A stretch of 5,067 nt of DNA, from positions 1 to 5,067 of the forward strand of contig JADHQX010000115.1 in the NCBI GenBank assembly GCA_016777745.1, read 5' to 3'. A program made the translations under genes and the position numbers. Source of the DNA: Candidatus Pelagibacterales bacterium. Lineage in GTDB: Bacteria > Pseudomonadota > Alphaproteobacteria > Pelagibacterales > AG-422-B15. This document shows positions 1 through 5,043 of the stretch, piece after piece. Numbering within the stretch: position 1 is the stretch's first letter; every line of letters starts with the position of its first letter. The notes beneath the pieces are model-generated. The model was not told the DNA's origin and made no database searches. It saw only the letters and a program-made list of their open reading frames with translations.

Positions 1-1
1 T

Positions 2-289
2 CCCCCAGAGAGATTGATCACAGCTGCACTAGGTATATGTGCAGAAGGTGGTGAGTTTACTGAGGTGGTGAAGAAGTGTATCTTCCAAGGCAAACCAATG
101 GATGAACATACTATCTTTCATCTGAAACGTGAACTTGGAGATATTATGTGGTATATCTCTCAAGCTTGTATCGCACTAGATACTAGTATAGAAGATATTA
201 TCTACATGAATATTGAAAAGTTGGAAGCGAGATACCCAGATGGTTTTGAGGCATTTCGTTCTAACAATAGAGATGAAGGAGATGTATAA
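2..289 (+). CDS. MazG-like nucleotide pyrophosphohydrolase, 5' end cut off by the window
   Basis: Probable all-alpha NTP pyrophosphohydrolase of the MazG superfamily, which hydrolyses (d)NTPs to NMP and pyrophosphate using Mg ions bound by acidic residues. The frame is open to the left edge, and the residues before the first possible start (TTG at 14) read PPER, which fits the family, so the true start lies upstream. Counting from that TTG, the metal-binding pattern is visible: EGGE (residues 11-14), then ELGD (40-43) on the next helix, and N66 and K69 in a closing segment that ends RYPDGF, typical of phage MazG-like proteins. It lies directly before uvsX (stop TAA touches the GTG start), so the two are probably co-transcribed. 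Substrate is unknown; related phage enzymes are thought to act on deoxynucleotides or alarmone pools. Family assignment is fairly sure, precise role is not. Confidence 0.85.
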   Translation, partial: PPERLITAALGICAEGGEFTEVVKKCIFQGKPMDEHTIFHLKRELGDIMWYISQACIALDTSIEDIIYMNIEKLEARYPDGFEAFRSNNRDEGDV

Positions 290-1354
290 GTGGATTTTCT
301 AAAAGACATTGCAAAGACAGCAGGGAATGAATACGCAGCACTAGTTTCGGAAGGTGTAGAGGCAGGAGATGTTGATTCGTTTATCGACACTGGTTCTTAT
401 ATCTTTAACGCACTATTGTCTGGTAGTATCTATGGTGGACTTGCTGCGAATAAGATTACAGCCGTTGCTGGTGAATCTGCCACAGGTAAGACATTCTTTG
501 TCATGGGAATGGTGAAGTCATTCCTTGATGCAAACCCAGATGCTGGTGTGTTATACTTTGAGAGTGAATCTGCAATCACTAAACAGATGGTTGTGGATCG
601 TGGTATCGACCCCTCTCGCATGGTTATCCTACCAGTAACAACTGTGCAAGAGTTTAGAACTCAAGCGATTAAAGTGTTGGACTCCTATCTGACCCAGAAC
701 GAAGCCGACCGTAAACCTCTGATGATGTGTCTTGATTCTCTTGGTATGTTGTCAACTACCAAAGAGGTAGAGGATACAGCGGAAGGTAAAGAAACAAGGG
801 ATATGACAAGAGCCCAAGTTCTCAAAGCGGCGTTCAGAGTATTGACACTGAAACTAGGAAAAGCGAAAGTGCCGATGGTGGTGACGAACCATACCTATGA
901 TGTGGTGGGGTCTATGTTCCCTATGAAAGAAATGGGAGGCGGGTCAGGTCTAAAGTATGCTGCAAGTAGTATCGTATATCTCTCTAAGAAGAAAGAGAAG
1001 GATGGTACTGAGGTGATCGGTAATATCGTTCACTGTAAGAATGCTAAGAGTCGATTGACGATTGAAAACAAAATGGTTGATGTACGTCTAACCTATAGTA
1101 AAGGTTTGGATCGTTACTACGGACTACTAGACTTGGCGTTGAAGTATGATATCTTTAAGTCTGTATCTACTCGTATCGAATTGCCTGATGGTACTAAGAC
1201 GTTTGGTAAAACAATTAACAACAATCCAGAAAAGTTCTTTACGGAAGAAGTCATGGCTCAATTGGATGAAGTCGCAAGTAAAGAATTCAAGTATGGAAAT
1301 CACAAAGAAGAAGAAGTGGAACTAGAAGATGACAACATCGAAGCAGAAGTTTGA
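290..1354 (+). CDS. uvsX: UvsX-like RecA-family recombinase
   Basis: Strand-exchange recombinase of the RecA/UvsX family, which forms filaments on single-stranded DNA for recombination-dependent replication and repair. At 354 aa it is somewhat shorter than T4 UvsX (about 390). Visible motifs are Walker A GESATGKT (61-68), the RecA-like catalytic glutamate region YFESES (89-94, E93 matching the RecA position), Walker B LMMCLDS (144-150), TNHTYD (199-204), typical of UvsX, and the glycine-rich DNA-binding loop GGGSGLKY (216-223). The C-terminal tail is very acidic (341-354), as in other RecA-like proteins. The start is GTG at 290: AAGGAGA (276-282) lies 7 nt upstream, and no earlier in-frame start is possible after the preceding TAA. 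It is placed between two MazG-like genes and has no promoter of its own that I can see. The 3' end overlaps the next gene by 26 nt. Confidence 0.95.
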   Translation: MDFLKDIAKTAGNEYAALVSEGVEAGDVDSFIDTGSYIFNALLSGSIYGGLAANKITAVAGESATGKTFFVMGMVKSFLDANPDAGVLYFESESAITKQMVVDRGIDPSRMVILPVTTVQEFRTQAIKVLDSYLTQNEADRKPLMMCLDSLGMLSTTKEVEDTAEGKETRDMTRAQVLKAAFRVLTLKLGKAKVPMVVTNHTYDVVGSMFPMKEMGGGSGLKYAASSIVYLSKKKEKDGTEVIGNIVHCKNAKSRLTIENKMVDVRLTYSKGLDRYYGLLDLALKYDIFKSVSTRIELPDGTKTFGKTINNNPEKFFTEEVMAQLDEVASKEFKYGNHKEEEVELEDDNIEAEV

Positions 1355-1514
1355 TAAACTATGGATGCTCAAAGAAGAGATTGAATATGCAGAAAGTCAA
1401 TTGCAGCCGCATGACACTGGACATATCAATACTGCAATTGGATGGATGAATAGTCGATTGAAAACTCTCAAGACTGAGTTGGAGAATGAACTAGATGAAG
1501 CCTCTACTCAATAG
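1329..1514 (+). CDS. Small helical hypothetical protein (61 aa)
   Basis: Function unknown. The sequence is charged and almost wholly helix-forming: an N-terminal helix (residues about 5-25, [15 protein letters not shown]), a turn containing PHDTGHINT (27-35), and a second helix (36-58) with regularly spaced Leu, Lys and Glu, so a two-helix hairpin or coiled coil is likely. From memory, short proteins with a similar [12 protein letters not shown] turn occur in marine T4-like phages; this could not be checked here. ATG at 1329 overlaps the end of uvsX by 26 nt and has only a weak ribosome site (GGA at 1318-1320). The next in-frame ATG (1365) has none, so the longer form is preferred. The 3' end overlaps the next gene by 20 nt, pointing to translational coupling. 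Confidence 0.75.
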   Translation: MTTSKQKFDKLWMLKEEIEYAESQLQPHDTGHINTAIGWMNSRLKTLKTELENELDEASTQ

Positions 1515-1749
1515 AAAAGAAGAATGCCTCACGATACTCATGGAAGAGTGTGGTGAGGTTATTCAAGAAGCATCTAAGATTATGAGGTTTGGTAATGATG
1601 CATCCAAACTCACTAAGGAACTAGGTGATCTACAGTTTATGATTAACCTTACAGCGAATCACCTTGGTATTGATTCGGTGTCAATTGGTGTTTACGCCAA
1701 TGAGAAACGTGAAAAACTTAAAAAATATTCTGACTTAATTGATAAGTGA
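1495..1749 (+). CDS. Second MazG-like nucleotide pyrophosphohydrolase (84 aa)
   Basis: Single-domain MazG-superfamily protein, expected to hydrolyse a nucleoside triphosphate or related phosphoanhydride in the cytoplasm. The motif is clear: EECGE (17-21, giving ECGE as the ExxE pair), ELGD (42-45) on the second helix, and NEKREKLKKY (69-78) as the closing segment with its conserved Asn and Lys. It is shorter than the MazG-like protein at the left edge and diverges from it outside the motif, so the two are paralogues or separate acquisitions rather than a recent duplication. ATG 1495 is supported by GGAG at 1481-1484. It ends the uvsX operon, directly before a stem-loop at 1752. The substrate cannot be read from sequence. 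Confidence 0.88.
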   Translation: MKPLLNRKEECLTILMEECGEVIQEASKIMRFGNDASKLTKELGDLQFMINLTANHLGIDSVSIGVYANEKREKLKKYSDLIDK

Positions 1750-1751
1750 TT

Positions 1752-1774
1752 GATTCTATTAAGAATCTTTTTTT
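1752..1774 (+). terminator. Probable Rho-independent terminator after the uvsX operon
   Basis: GATTCT (1752-1757) pairs with AGAATC (1762-1767) around an ATTA loop, followed at once by seven T (1768-1774). The stem has only six pairs, two of them G-C, so termination may be partial. The position fits: it starts 3 nt after the stop of the second MazG-like gene and lies just before promoter P1. Confidence 0.6.
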
Positions 1775-1794
1775 CATTTTTCGCTATTTTTCTC

Positions 1795-1823
1795 TTGACT
1801 TTGTTCTCATAACATCGTATAGT
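1795..1823 (+). promoter_or_regulatory. Promoter P1, host sigma-70 type
   Basis: TTGACT (1795-1800), a 17-nt spacer and TATAGT (1818-1823): one mismatch from consensus in each box. The expected start is near 1830, giving a leader of about 24 nt to the ATG at 1854. It follows a terminator-like stem-loop and opens the small-gene block. A GTATAGT box (1828-1834) begins 4 nt after the -10, as also seen at P2. Use by unmodified host RNA polymerase, and so early expression, is an inference. Confidence 0.85.
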
Positions 1824-1853
1824 ATATGTATAGTTAAGAGAAAGAGGTTCGAT

Positions 1854-2141
1854 ATGACTCAGTTTGTGAAAGAAGAATTTACTTGGGATGGTATGTATCT
1901 CATGTATAAGGGTGACTTTGATGGCGCCCAGATGATGATGGATGTTCATCCGAATGCCCATCCTAGTTGGGAAGGTAAGTTGAAGCCTGCGTTTGTCGCT
2001 CGGTTCAAGTATCGTAAACCTTACAAGACTTGGATTAACTTTCTAGTCAAGAACGCTACTATTGAAGAGTATATGACTCTTGCAAAAGAAACTAGTCCGC
2101 TTGATGCAATGAAAAAACTTGGTTACAAAGGAGCTGCATAA
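1854..2141 (+). CDS. Hypothetical phage protein (95 aa)
   Basis: Function not recognised. The protein is small, basic and aromatic, with FTWDGMYLMYKGDF near the start (9-22), a His/Pro-rich turn (about 32-39), a Lys/Arg/Tyr-rich segment (48-62) and a helical C-terminal half with IEEYMTLAKE. There is no signal peptide or membrane segment. The start is set at ATG 1854: GAGG (1844-1847) is 6 nt upstream, and the predicted transcript from P1 begins near 1830. The same frame stays open back to 1746, but that part runs through the terminator and promoter and would give an unrelated hydrophobic stretch, so it is excluded. The stop overlaps the next start (TAATG at 2139-2143). It is the first gene read from P1; general resemblance to small proteins of T4-like marine phages is from memory only. 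Confidence 0.82.
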   Translation: MTQFVKEEFTWDGMYLMYKGDFDGAQMMMDVHPNAHPSWEGKLKPAFVARFKYRKPYKTWINFLVKNATIEEYMTLAKETSPLDAMKKLGYKGAA

Positions 2142-2326
2142 TGGATTACTTGACACAAATTCAAAATGAGTATGTCTACTTTACAGATATGTTGAAGTCT
2201 CTAGAGAAGATTAAAAAGAAAACGCCAGGCAATGGTTTCGCAAAAATGAAGTGTCGTGAAAAGATTGCAGAACTAGAAGCAATCTTTGATGATATTGATT
2301 ACGCAGTACAGGTGACTTATGACTAA
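2141..2326 (+). CDS. Small helical hypothetical protein (61 aa)
   Basis: Function unknown. Two predicted helices, residues 2-27 (with LKSLEKIKKK) and about 34-57 (with REKIAELEAIF), are joined by a PGNG turn (29-32), suggesting a helical hairpin or a dimerising coiled coil. The organisation resembles the 61-aa protein after uvsX, but the sequences are not obviously related. The start is well supported by AAAGGAG (2127-2133), 7 nt before the ATG and inside the preceding gene. It shares one base with the upstream stop and overlaps the next gene by 8 nt, so it belongs to the P1 operon. Confidence 0.8.
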   Translation: MDYLTQIQNEYVYFTDMLKSLEKIKKKTPGNGFAKMKCREKIAELEAIFDDIDYAVQVTYD

Positions 2327-2555
2327 GATGAATATCGAACAGTACTTTGCAGAATGTCTACAGATGGATTGGTTCTACGATTACTCTGATGACCATTCTG
2401 TATGGACTCGTGGTACGGAACGTCAGAGCGAATTGCGACAGATGGCTGAAGGTAGTCCGATTCTTGAAAAGATTTTTAGTGATTTTCGATATCGCTATAC
2501 TCGTGGTGAGATTGAACGTCCACAACTCACTGATTATATTGAAGAAATAAATTGA
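2319..2555 (+). CDS. Hypothetical phage protein with a YDYSDDHSVW motif (78 aa)
   Basis: Function unknown. The N-terminal third is notable: WFYDYSDDHSVWTRG (18-32), rich in aromatic and acidic residues. From memory, similar Tyr/Asp/His/Trp motifs recur in short uncharacterised proteins of many tailed phages, but no function is known to me. The rest is mainly helical and charged (QSELRQMAEG, LEKIFSDFRYRY). It is cytoplasmic by appearance, with no signal peptide or membrane segment. ATG 2319 has AGGTGA (2310-2315) close upstream; an alternative ATG at 2328 would remove three residues. It is the last gene of the P1 operon. No terminator follows, so P1 transcripts may run on into the P2 genes. 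Confidence 0.78.
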   Translation: MTKMNIEQYFAECLQMDWFYDYSDDHSVWTRGTERQSELRQMAEGSPILEKIFSDFRYRYTRGEIERPQLTDYIEEIN

Positions 2556-2564
2556 AAAAAGTAC

Positions 2565-2592
2565 TTGACATTTGCTGTGAATTTGTTATAAT
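2565..2592 (+). promoter_or_regulatory. Promoter P2, perfect sigma-70 consensus
   Basis: TTGACA (2565-2570), a 16-nt spacer and TATAAT (2587-2592) match both hexamers of the bacterial housekeeping promoter exactly. The expected start is near 2599, giving a leader of about 25 nt to the ATG at 2624. GTATAGT (2597-2603) starts 4 nt after the -10, exactly as in P1. The promoter lies in the gap before the secreted-protein gene, which implies strong early transcription by host polymerase. Confidence 0.9.
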
Positions 2593-2623
2593 AACAGTAT
2601 AGTCAATAAAGAGAGGAATGAAT

Positions 2624-2914
2624 ATGAAAAAGATTTTATTTGCGACAATGATGTTTGCTACTACTATTGGTAATGCAAATGCATTTGAGTTTCAAACAAA
2701 CAACGATACATTCGTAACAGCTATAATTAATCAGATTGTTACTCAACAAGTGCAACAGACTTTTGGTTTGCAGTCTACCTCACAAATTGGTGATGGTAAA
2801 CACGTTATCATTAGAACCCAAGATGTTATTAGAACTGGTAAAGTTTCAAGGTGTTGGACAAGTACTATCTACAATAGTCAAGGTACTCCAATGCCACAAG
2901 TTGTTTGTTACTAA
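2624..2914 (+). CDS. Small exported (periplasmic) hypothetical protein with Sec signal peptide (96 aa)
   Basis: Function unknown, location predictable. MKK is followed by a hydrophobic core (residues 4-15) and an ANA site (18-20), a textbook Sec signal peptide with cleavage expected before F21. The mature protein would be about 76 aa. It has a Gln/Thr/Val-rich helical stretch (about 28-50), then a part with strand-like character (HVIIRTQDVIRTGKVSRCW, 60-78) and exactly two cysteines, C77 and C95, which could form a disulphide in the periplasm. ATG 2624 is chosen over ATG 2618 because GAGAGG (2611-2616) is 7 nt from the former and only 1 nt from the latter. It is the first gene after a perfect consensus promoter. 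A role at the cell envelope, for example superinfection exclusion, is a guess; no homology to a known exclusion protein is claimed. Confidence 0.85.
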   Translation: MKKILFATMMFATTIGNANAFEFQTNNDTFVTAIINQIVTQQVQQTFGLQSTSQIGDGKHVIIRTQDVIRTGKVSRCWTSTIYNSQGTPMPQVVCY

Positions 2915-2923
2915 GAGGTTACA

Positions 2924-3223
2924 ATGTTTGAAGGTGTAAAAGAACGCAAAGTTTCCGACTATCTGATGTTTGATGATAGTCTGAAAGGAAGTGAGTACGG
3001 TGGTGAAATTGATTTTGATAATGGATACGGACTATCTATTGTAAAGCATAAGAGTTCTTATGGCGGTACAAAGGGTCTGTTTGAAATCATGTTGACTAGG
3101 AATGGCAATCCGTATTCACTTCCACCTATTACAGAAGATGGGGATACCGTAAAAGGTTTCCTCACAAAAGAAGAAGTCGATATTATTATCAGTGATGTAG
3201 AACTACTTCCGGCTACAGTTTAA
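2924..3223 (+). CDS. Hypothetical phage protein (99 aa)
   Basis: Function unknown. The middle of the protein looks like a compact beta fold: FDNGYGLSIVKHKSSYGG (31-48) followed by GLFEIMLTRNGNPYSLPPIT, then an acidic helical tail (LTKEEVDIIISDVELL). From memory, the pattern of a GYG-S-V strand, a YGG turn, a GL-E strand, a Pro-Ile-Thr-acidic segment and a closing LT-E-V helix is shared by many short uncharacterised phage proteins; the family has no function known to me. There is no signal peptide or membrane segment. AAGAGG (2913-2918) supports ATG 2924, overlapping the stop of the secreted-protein gene, with which it is probably co-transcribed from P2. It ends 24 nt before the large hairpin at 3247, which would end its mRNA. 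Confidence 0.82.
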   Translation: MFEGVKERKVSDYLMFDDSLKGSEYGGEIDFDNGYGLSIVKHKSSYGGTKGLFEIMLTRNGNPYSLPPITEDGDTVKGFLTKEEVDIIISDVELLPATV

Positions 3224-3258
3224 ATCAATCTCCTCTCTGACTACTGACCCCTTTACGG

Positions 3259-3266
3259 TATAAATA
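3259..3266 (+). promoter_or_regulatory. T4-type late promoter (TATAAATA)
   Basis: TATAAATA is an exact match to the T4 late promoter box, recognised in T4 by the gp55/gp33 sigma-like factors with the sliding clamp. It lies 20 nt before the gene 5 start, as expected for a late structural gene. By T4 spacing the transcript would begin around 3271-3273, leaving a leader of only 13-15 nt. The box occupies the loop and top two pairs of the terminator hairpin. I saw no other exact match on either strand. Confidence 0.88.
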
Positions 3267-3271
3267 CTGTA

Positions 3272-3277
3272 AAGGGG
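3272..3277 (+). promoter_or_regulatory. Ribosome binding site of gene 5 inside the hairpin arm
   Basis: AAGGGG, 8 nt before ATG 3286, is the only purine-rich site available to gene 5. It is part of the 3' arm of the terminator stem. In any transcript coming from upstream it would be paired and hidden; in a transcript starting at the late promoter the 5' arm is absent and the site is free. The blocking effect is inferred by analogy with T4 genes such as e, where this arrangement is known. Confidence 0.65.
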
Positions 3278-3285
3278 TTTTCTTT

Positions 3286-4554
3286 ATGTCAAATACATTA
3301 TCATATTTTATGGGTCGAGATGGTTTTACTTGGTTCATTGGCGTTTGTGAGGATAGAGATGATCCAAAAGCATTAGGACGTATTCGTGTTCGTTGTTTTG
3401 GATATCATACAGATGACTTGCAAAAGATACCAACACAAGATTTGCCTTGGGCTCATGTCATGCTTCCGCCGACTGCACAAGTTGGTGCATTCCATAACAT
3501 CAAACCTAGCGATTGGGTATTCGGTTTCTTTCGTGATCCAGACTATCTGCAAGAACCTGTTGTCATGGGTGTCATGCCAGGCATTCCAGCCGCAGCCGCA
3601 GATCCATCAAAAGGATTTAATGATCCCAATTCACCAGATGCACCAGAACCCCAAGCAGAAAAATATAAAAAAGATCCAGACTTCGGCCCATACCCTACAA
3701 GAGATGGCAAGGCAGATACTTCACGTTTAACTTCTGGTTTACTAGAAGCACATCCAGAGATAGCGGAACGTGATGAAGCATTCACTAGTGAAGTTCCTAT
3801 CGCAAACGAGAAAATGATTCTTCAGAATGCAGATGACAAAATATCTATTACATCTAATCCGCCTGTAGATACTGCTGCGAACTGGACGGATAAACTAGCA
3901 ACCAATATAGACTTCACTGCAACTTCATGGAAAGAACCAATCACTACGGATGACTCGATTCGTGGTAAGGATGCAGCTGGAAAGAATCCAGAGACACAAG
4001 AAGATAGAGTTCCCCCATATAAAAGACGGAACACGGAGTATCCGTACAATCATGTTCTTGAAACAGAAAGTGGACATATCAAAGAATATGATGACACACC
4101 TTTTGCAGAACGTATCTATGAGAAACATAGAAGCGGAACATACTACGAGATTGACTCTGACGGAAACAAAGTCACTCGTGTTGTAGGACAGAACTATGAG
4201 ATTATCGCAGGCTCCAACTTTGTAAATGTAAAGGGAGATGTGAACCTAACGATTGATGGTAATGCAAAGACATACATCAAAGGAGATTGGAATATTCAAG
4301 TGGATGGTAATAAGAAAGAAGTAGTAAAGGGTGACGTATCGGAAGAGTATGGTTCAAATGCTATAGCAGCATTCCACTCTACTACGGTAACAGGATTTAG
4401 AACCAAGACTATTCTTGGACTTGAGAATGAAAACGTGGTTGGTGTTGTCGCTCATGTGTATGGTGGACTTAAAACGGAAACTGTTGGTGGTAACTCTACG
4501 TTGGGTATCACTGGTAACTATGACGTTGATGCTTCAAGGATTGATCTAAACTAA
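3286..4554 (+). CDS. 5: T4 gp5-like baseplate hub and tail spike protein, without lysozyme domain
   Basis: Central baseplate hub and cell-puncturing spike, forming a trimer beneath the tail tube. Residues about 14-100 are the N-terminal OB-fold, with TWFIGVCEDRDDPKALGRIRVR (15-36) closely like T4 gp5 (NWFVGVVEDR-DP-LGRVRVR), then LPWAHVM and FFRDPDYLQEPVVMG. A Pro/Asp-rich linker (about 101-250) follows, then the C-terminal part opening with YPYNHVLETESGH and EYDDTP (252-271), also as in T4. A beta-helix made of eight-residue V/I-x-G repeats runs from 315, and the protein ends DASRIDLN, as T4 gp5 ends DGSRIDIG. At 422 aa versus 575 in T4, the lysozyme domain is missing: no Glu-Asp-Thr active-site region is seen in the linker. 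ATG 3286 keeps the N-terminal MGRDGF segment remembered from marine phage homologues. It is read from the late promoter at 3259. Confidence 0.95.
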   Translation: MSNTLSYFMGRDGFTWFIGVCEDRDDPKALGRIRVRCFGYHTDDLQKIPTQDLPWAHVMLPPTAQVGAFHNIKPSDWVFGFFRDPDYLQEPVVMGVMPGIPAAAADPSKGFNDPNSPDAPEPQAEKYKKDPDFGPYPTRDGKADTSRLTSGLLEAHPEIAERDEAFTSEVPIANEKMILQNADDKISITSNPPVDTAANWTDKLATNIDFTATSWKEPITTDDSIRGKDAAGKNPETQEDRVPPYKRRNTEYPYNHVLETESGHIKEYDDTPFAERIYEKHRSGTYYEIDSDGNKVTRVVGQNYEIIAGSNFVNVKGDVNLTIDGNAKTYIKGDWNIQVDGNKKEVVKGDVSEEYGSNAIAAFHSTTVTGFRTKTILGLENENVVGVVAHVYGGLKTETVGGNSTLGITGNYDVDASRIDLN

Positions 4555-4751
4555 TGAAGGGCGAATTTGATATTACAATTGATGGTGTTGTTCATAGGTA
4601 TACAAATTATAACGATATACCTATGGTATTTGATAACCTCATAAGATTTGAACCAGAAGTTATTCCAGAACCACATACAGAAGAACAACATGAGATAATG
4701 GAATCTTACAACGATAAACTAAAAGAATTAATGAAGAGGGAGACACGATAA
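4554..4751 (+). CDS. Small acidic hypothetical protein between hub and spike tip (65 aa)
   Basis: Function unknown. The N-terminal half looks like a small beta unit (FDITIDGVVHRYTNYNDIP, 5-23) followed by VFDNLIRFEPEVIPEP; the C-terminal half is a charged helix (TEEQHEIMESYNDKLKELMKRE). From memory, similar short proteins lie between gene 5 and the PAAR gene in marine T4-like phages. Its start shares one base with the gene 5 stop (TAATG at 4552-4556) and its stop shares one base with the PAAR start, so the three are translated in a chain. AAGGA (4536-4540) is rather far from the ATG, so re-initiation by ribosomes finishing gene 5 is likely. Context suggests a baseplate or assembly role, but nothing in the sequence proves one. 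Confidence 0.82.
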   Translation: MKGEFDITIDGVVHRYTNYNDIPMVFDNLIRFEPEVIPEPHTEEQHEIMESYNDKLKELMKRETR

Positions 4752-5041
4752 TGCCAGCAGCAACTAGAGTTGGTGACGCAGATGTTCCTCACTGTTCTGG
4801 AATGGTCAGAGCAGTAGGGAGTGGTAACGTATTTGTAAACGGAATACCTTGGAGTAGACAGGGAGATGTAAATACAGGTCATCTTTTACCGCCGGCACCT
4901 TGTCCAGGCCATTCTGCTCCTATTGCGTCTGGTTCTTCAACAGTATTTGTAAACAACAAAGGAGCCGGAAGAATTGGTGACGGTATTAGTGGTTGCACTT
5001 CTGTGGCTGCTGGTTCACCAAATGTTTTCGCTGGAGGATAA
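4751..5041 (+). CDS. 5.4: PAAR-domain spike tip protein (T4 gp5.4-like)
   Basis: PAAR proteins form a sharp, zinc-stabilised cone capping the tip of the gp5 beta-helix and help pierce the outer membrane. The whole 96-aa protein is one PAAR domain, against 97 aa for T4 gp5.4. It opens with PAATRVGDADVPHCSG (2-17) and has two similar halves: GSGNVFVNGIPWSRQGD (23-39) and GSSTVFVNNKGAGRIGD (61-77), ending GSPNVFAGG. Likely zinc ligands are H14, H44, H54 and C82, matching the three-His, one-Cys scheme of the family; C15 and C51 are further candidates. GAGGGAG (4736-4742 region) precedes ATG 4751, which overlaps the previous stop by one base. There is no C-terminal effector extension, so it is a plain structural tip. 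The order hub, small protein, PAAR agrees with T4, where 5.4 follows 5. Confidence 0.95.
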   Translation: MPAATRVGDADVPHCSGMVRAVGSGNVFVNGIPWSRQGDVNTGHLLPPAPCPGHSAPIASGSSTVFVNNKGAGRIGDGISGCTSVAAGSPNVFAGG

Positions 5042-5043
5042 CA

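Larger units (their letters stand above)
3247..3285 (+). terminator. Strong Rho-independent terminator before gene 5
   Basis: A perfect 9-bp inverted repeat, CCCCTTTAC (3248-3256) and GTAAAGGGG (3269-3277), extends inwards by a G-U, a G-C and two A-T pairs to a TAAA loop (3261-3264) and outwards by one A-T pair (3247/3278). This gives about 14 pairs, followed by TTTTCTTT (3278-3285). It should stop transcripts of the P2 genes. The late promoter box sits across its apex and the gene 5 ribosome site is in its 3' arm. Confidence 0.9.

Noticed and set aside
1746..1853. Upstream in-frame extension of the 95-aa protein by 36 codons from an ATG at 1746
   Set aside because: It covers the terminator and promoter P1, lies upstream of the predicted transcription start, and encodes a hydrophobic stretch unlike the rest. 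ATG 1854 has a good ribosome site.
2618..2623. ATG 2618 as start of the exported protein
   Set aside because: It is only 1 nt from the ribosome site GAGAGG. ATG 2624 has 7 nt spacing and gives a standard MKK signal peptide.
2347..2939. Plus-strand frames in another phase at 2347-2550 and 2736-2939
   Set aside because: They are shadows of better supported genes, lack ribosome sites and show no family features.
3092..3120. TTGACT within the 99-aa gene as a -35 box
   Set aside because: No acceptable -10 hexamer is found at 16-18 nt downstream, and it lies inside coding sequence.
3664..3671. TATAAAAA as a second late promoter
   Set aside because: It has one mismatch to TATAAATA, lies inside the gene 5 linker coding for Tyr-Lys-Lys, and has no start site placed after it.
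3543..4128. Open frames on the minus strand inside gene 5 (3543-3785, 3822-4049, 3925-4128)
   Set aside because: They lie opposite a well-identified conserved gene, have no recognisable domains and no supporting signals. The same holds for minus-strand frames at 202-390, 430-621 and 1692-1961.
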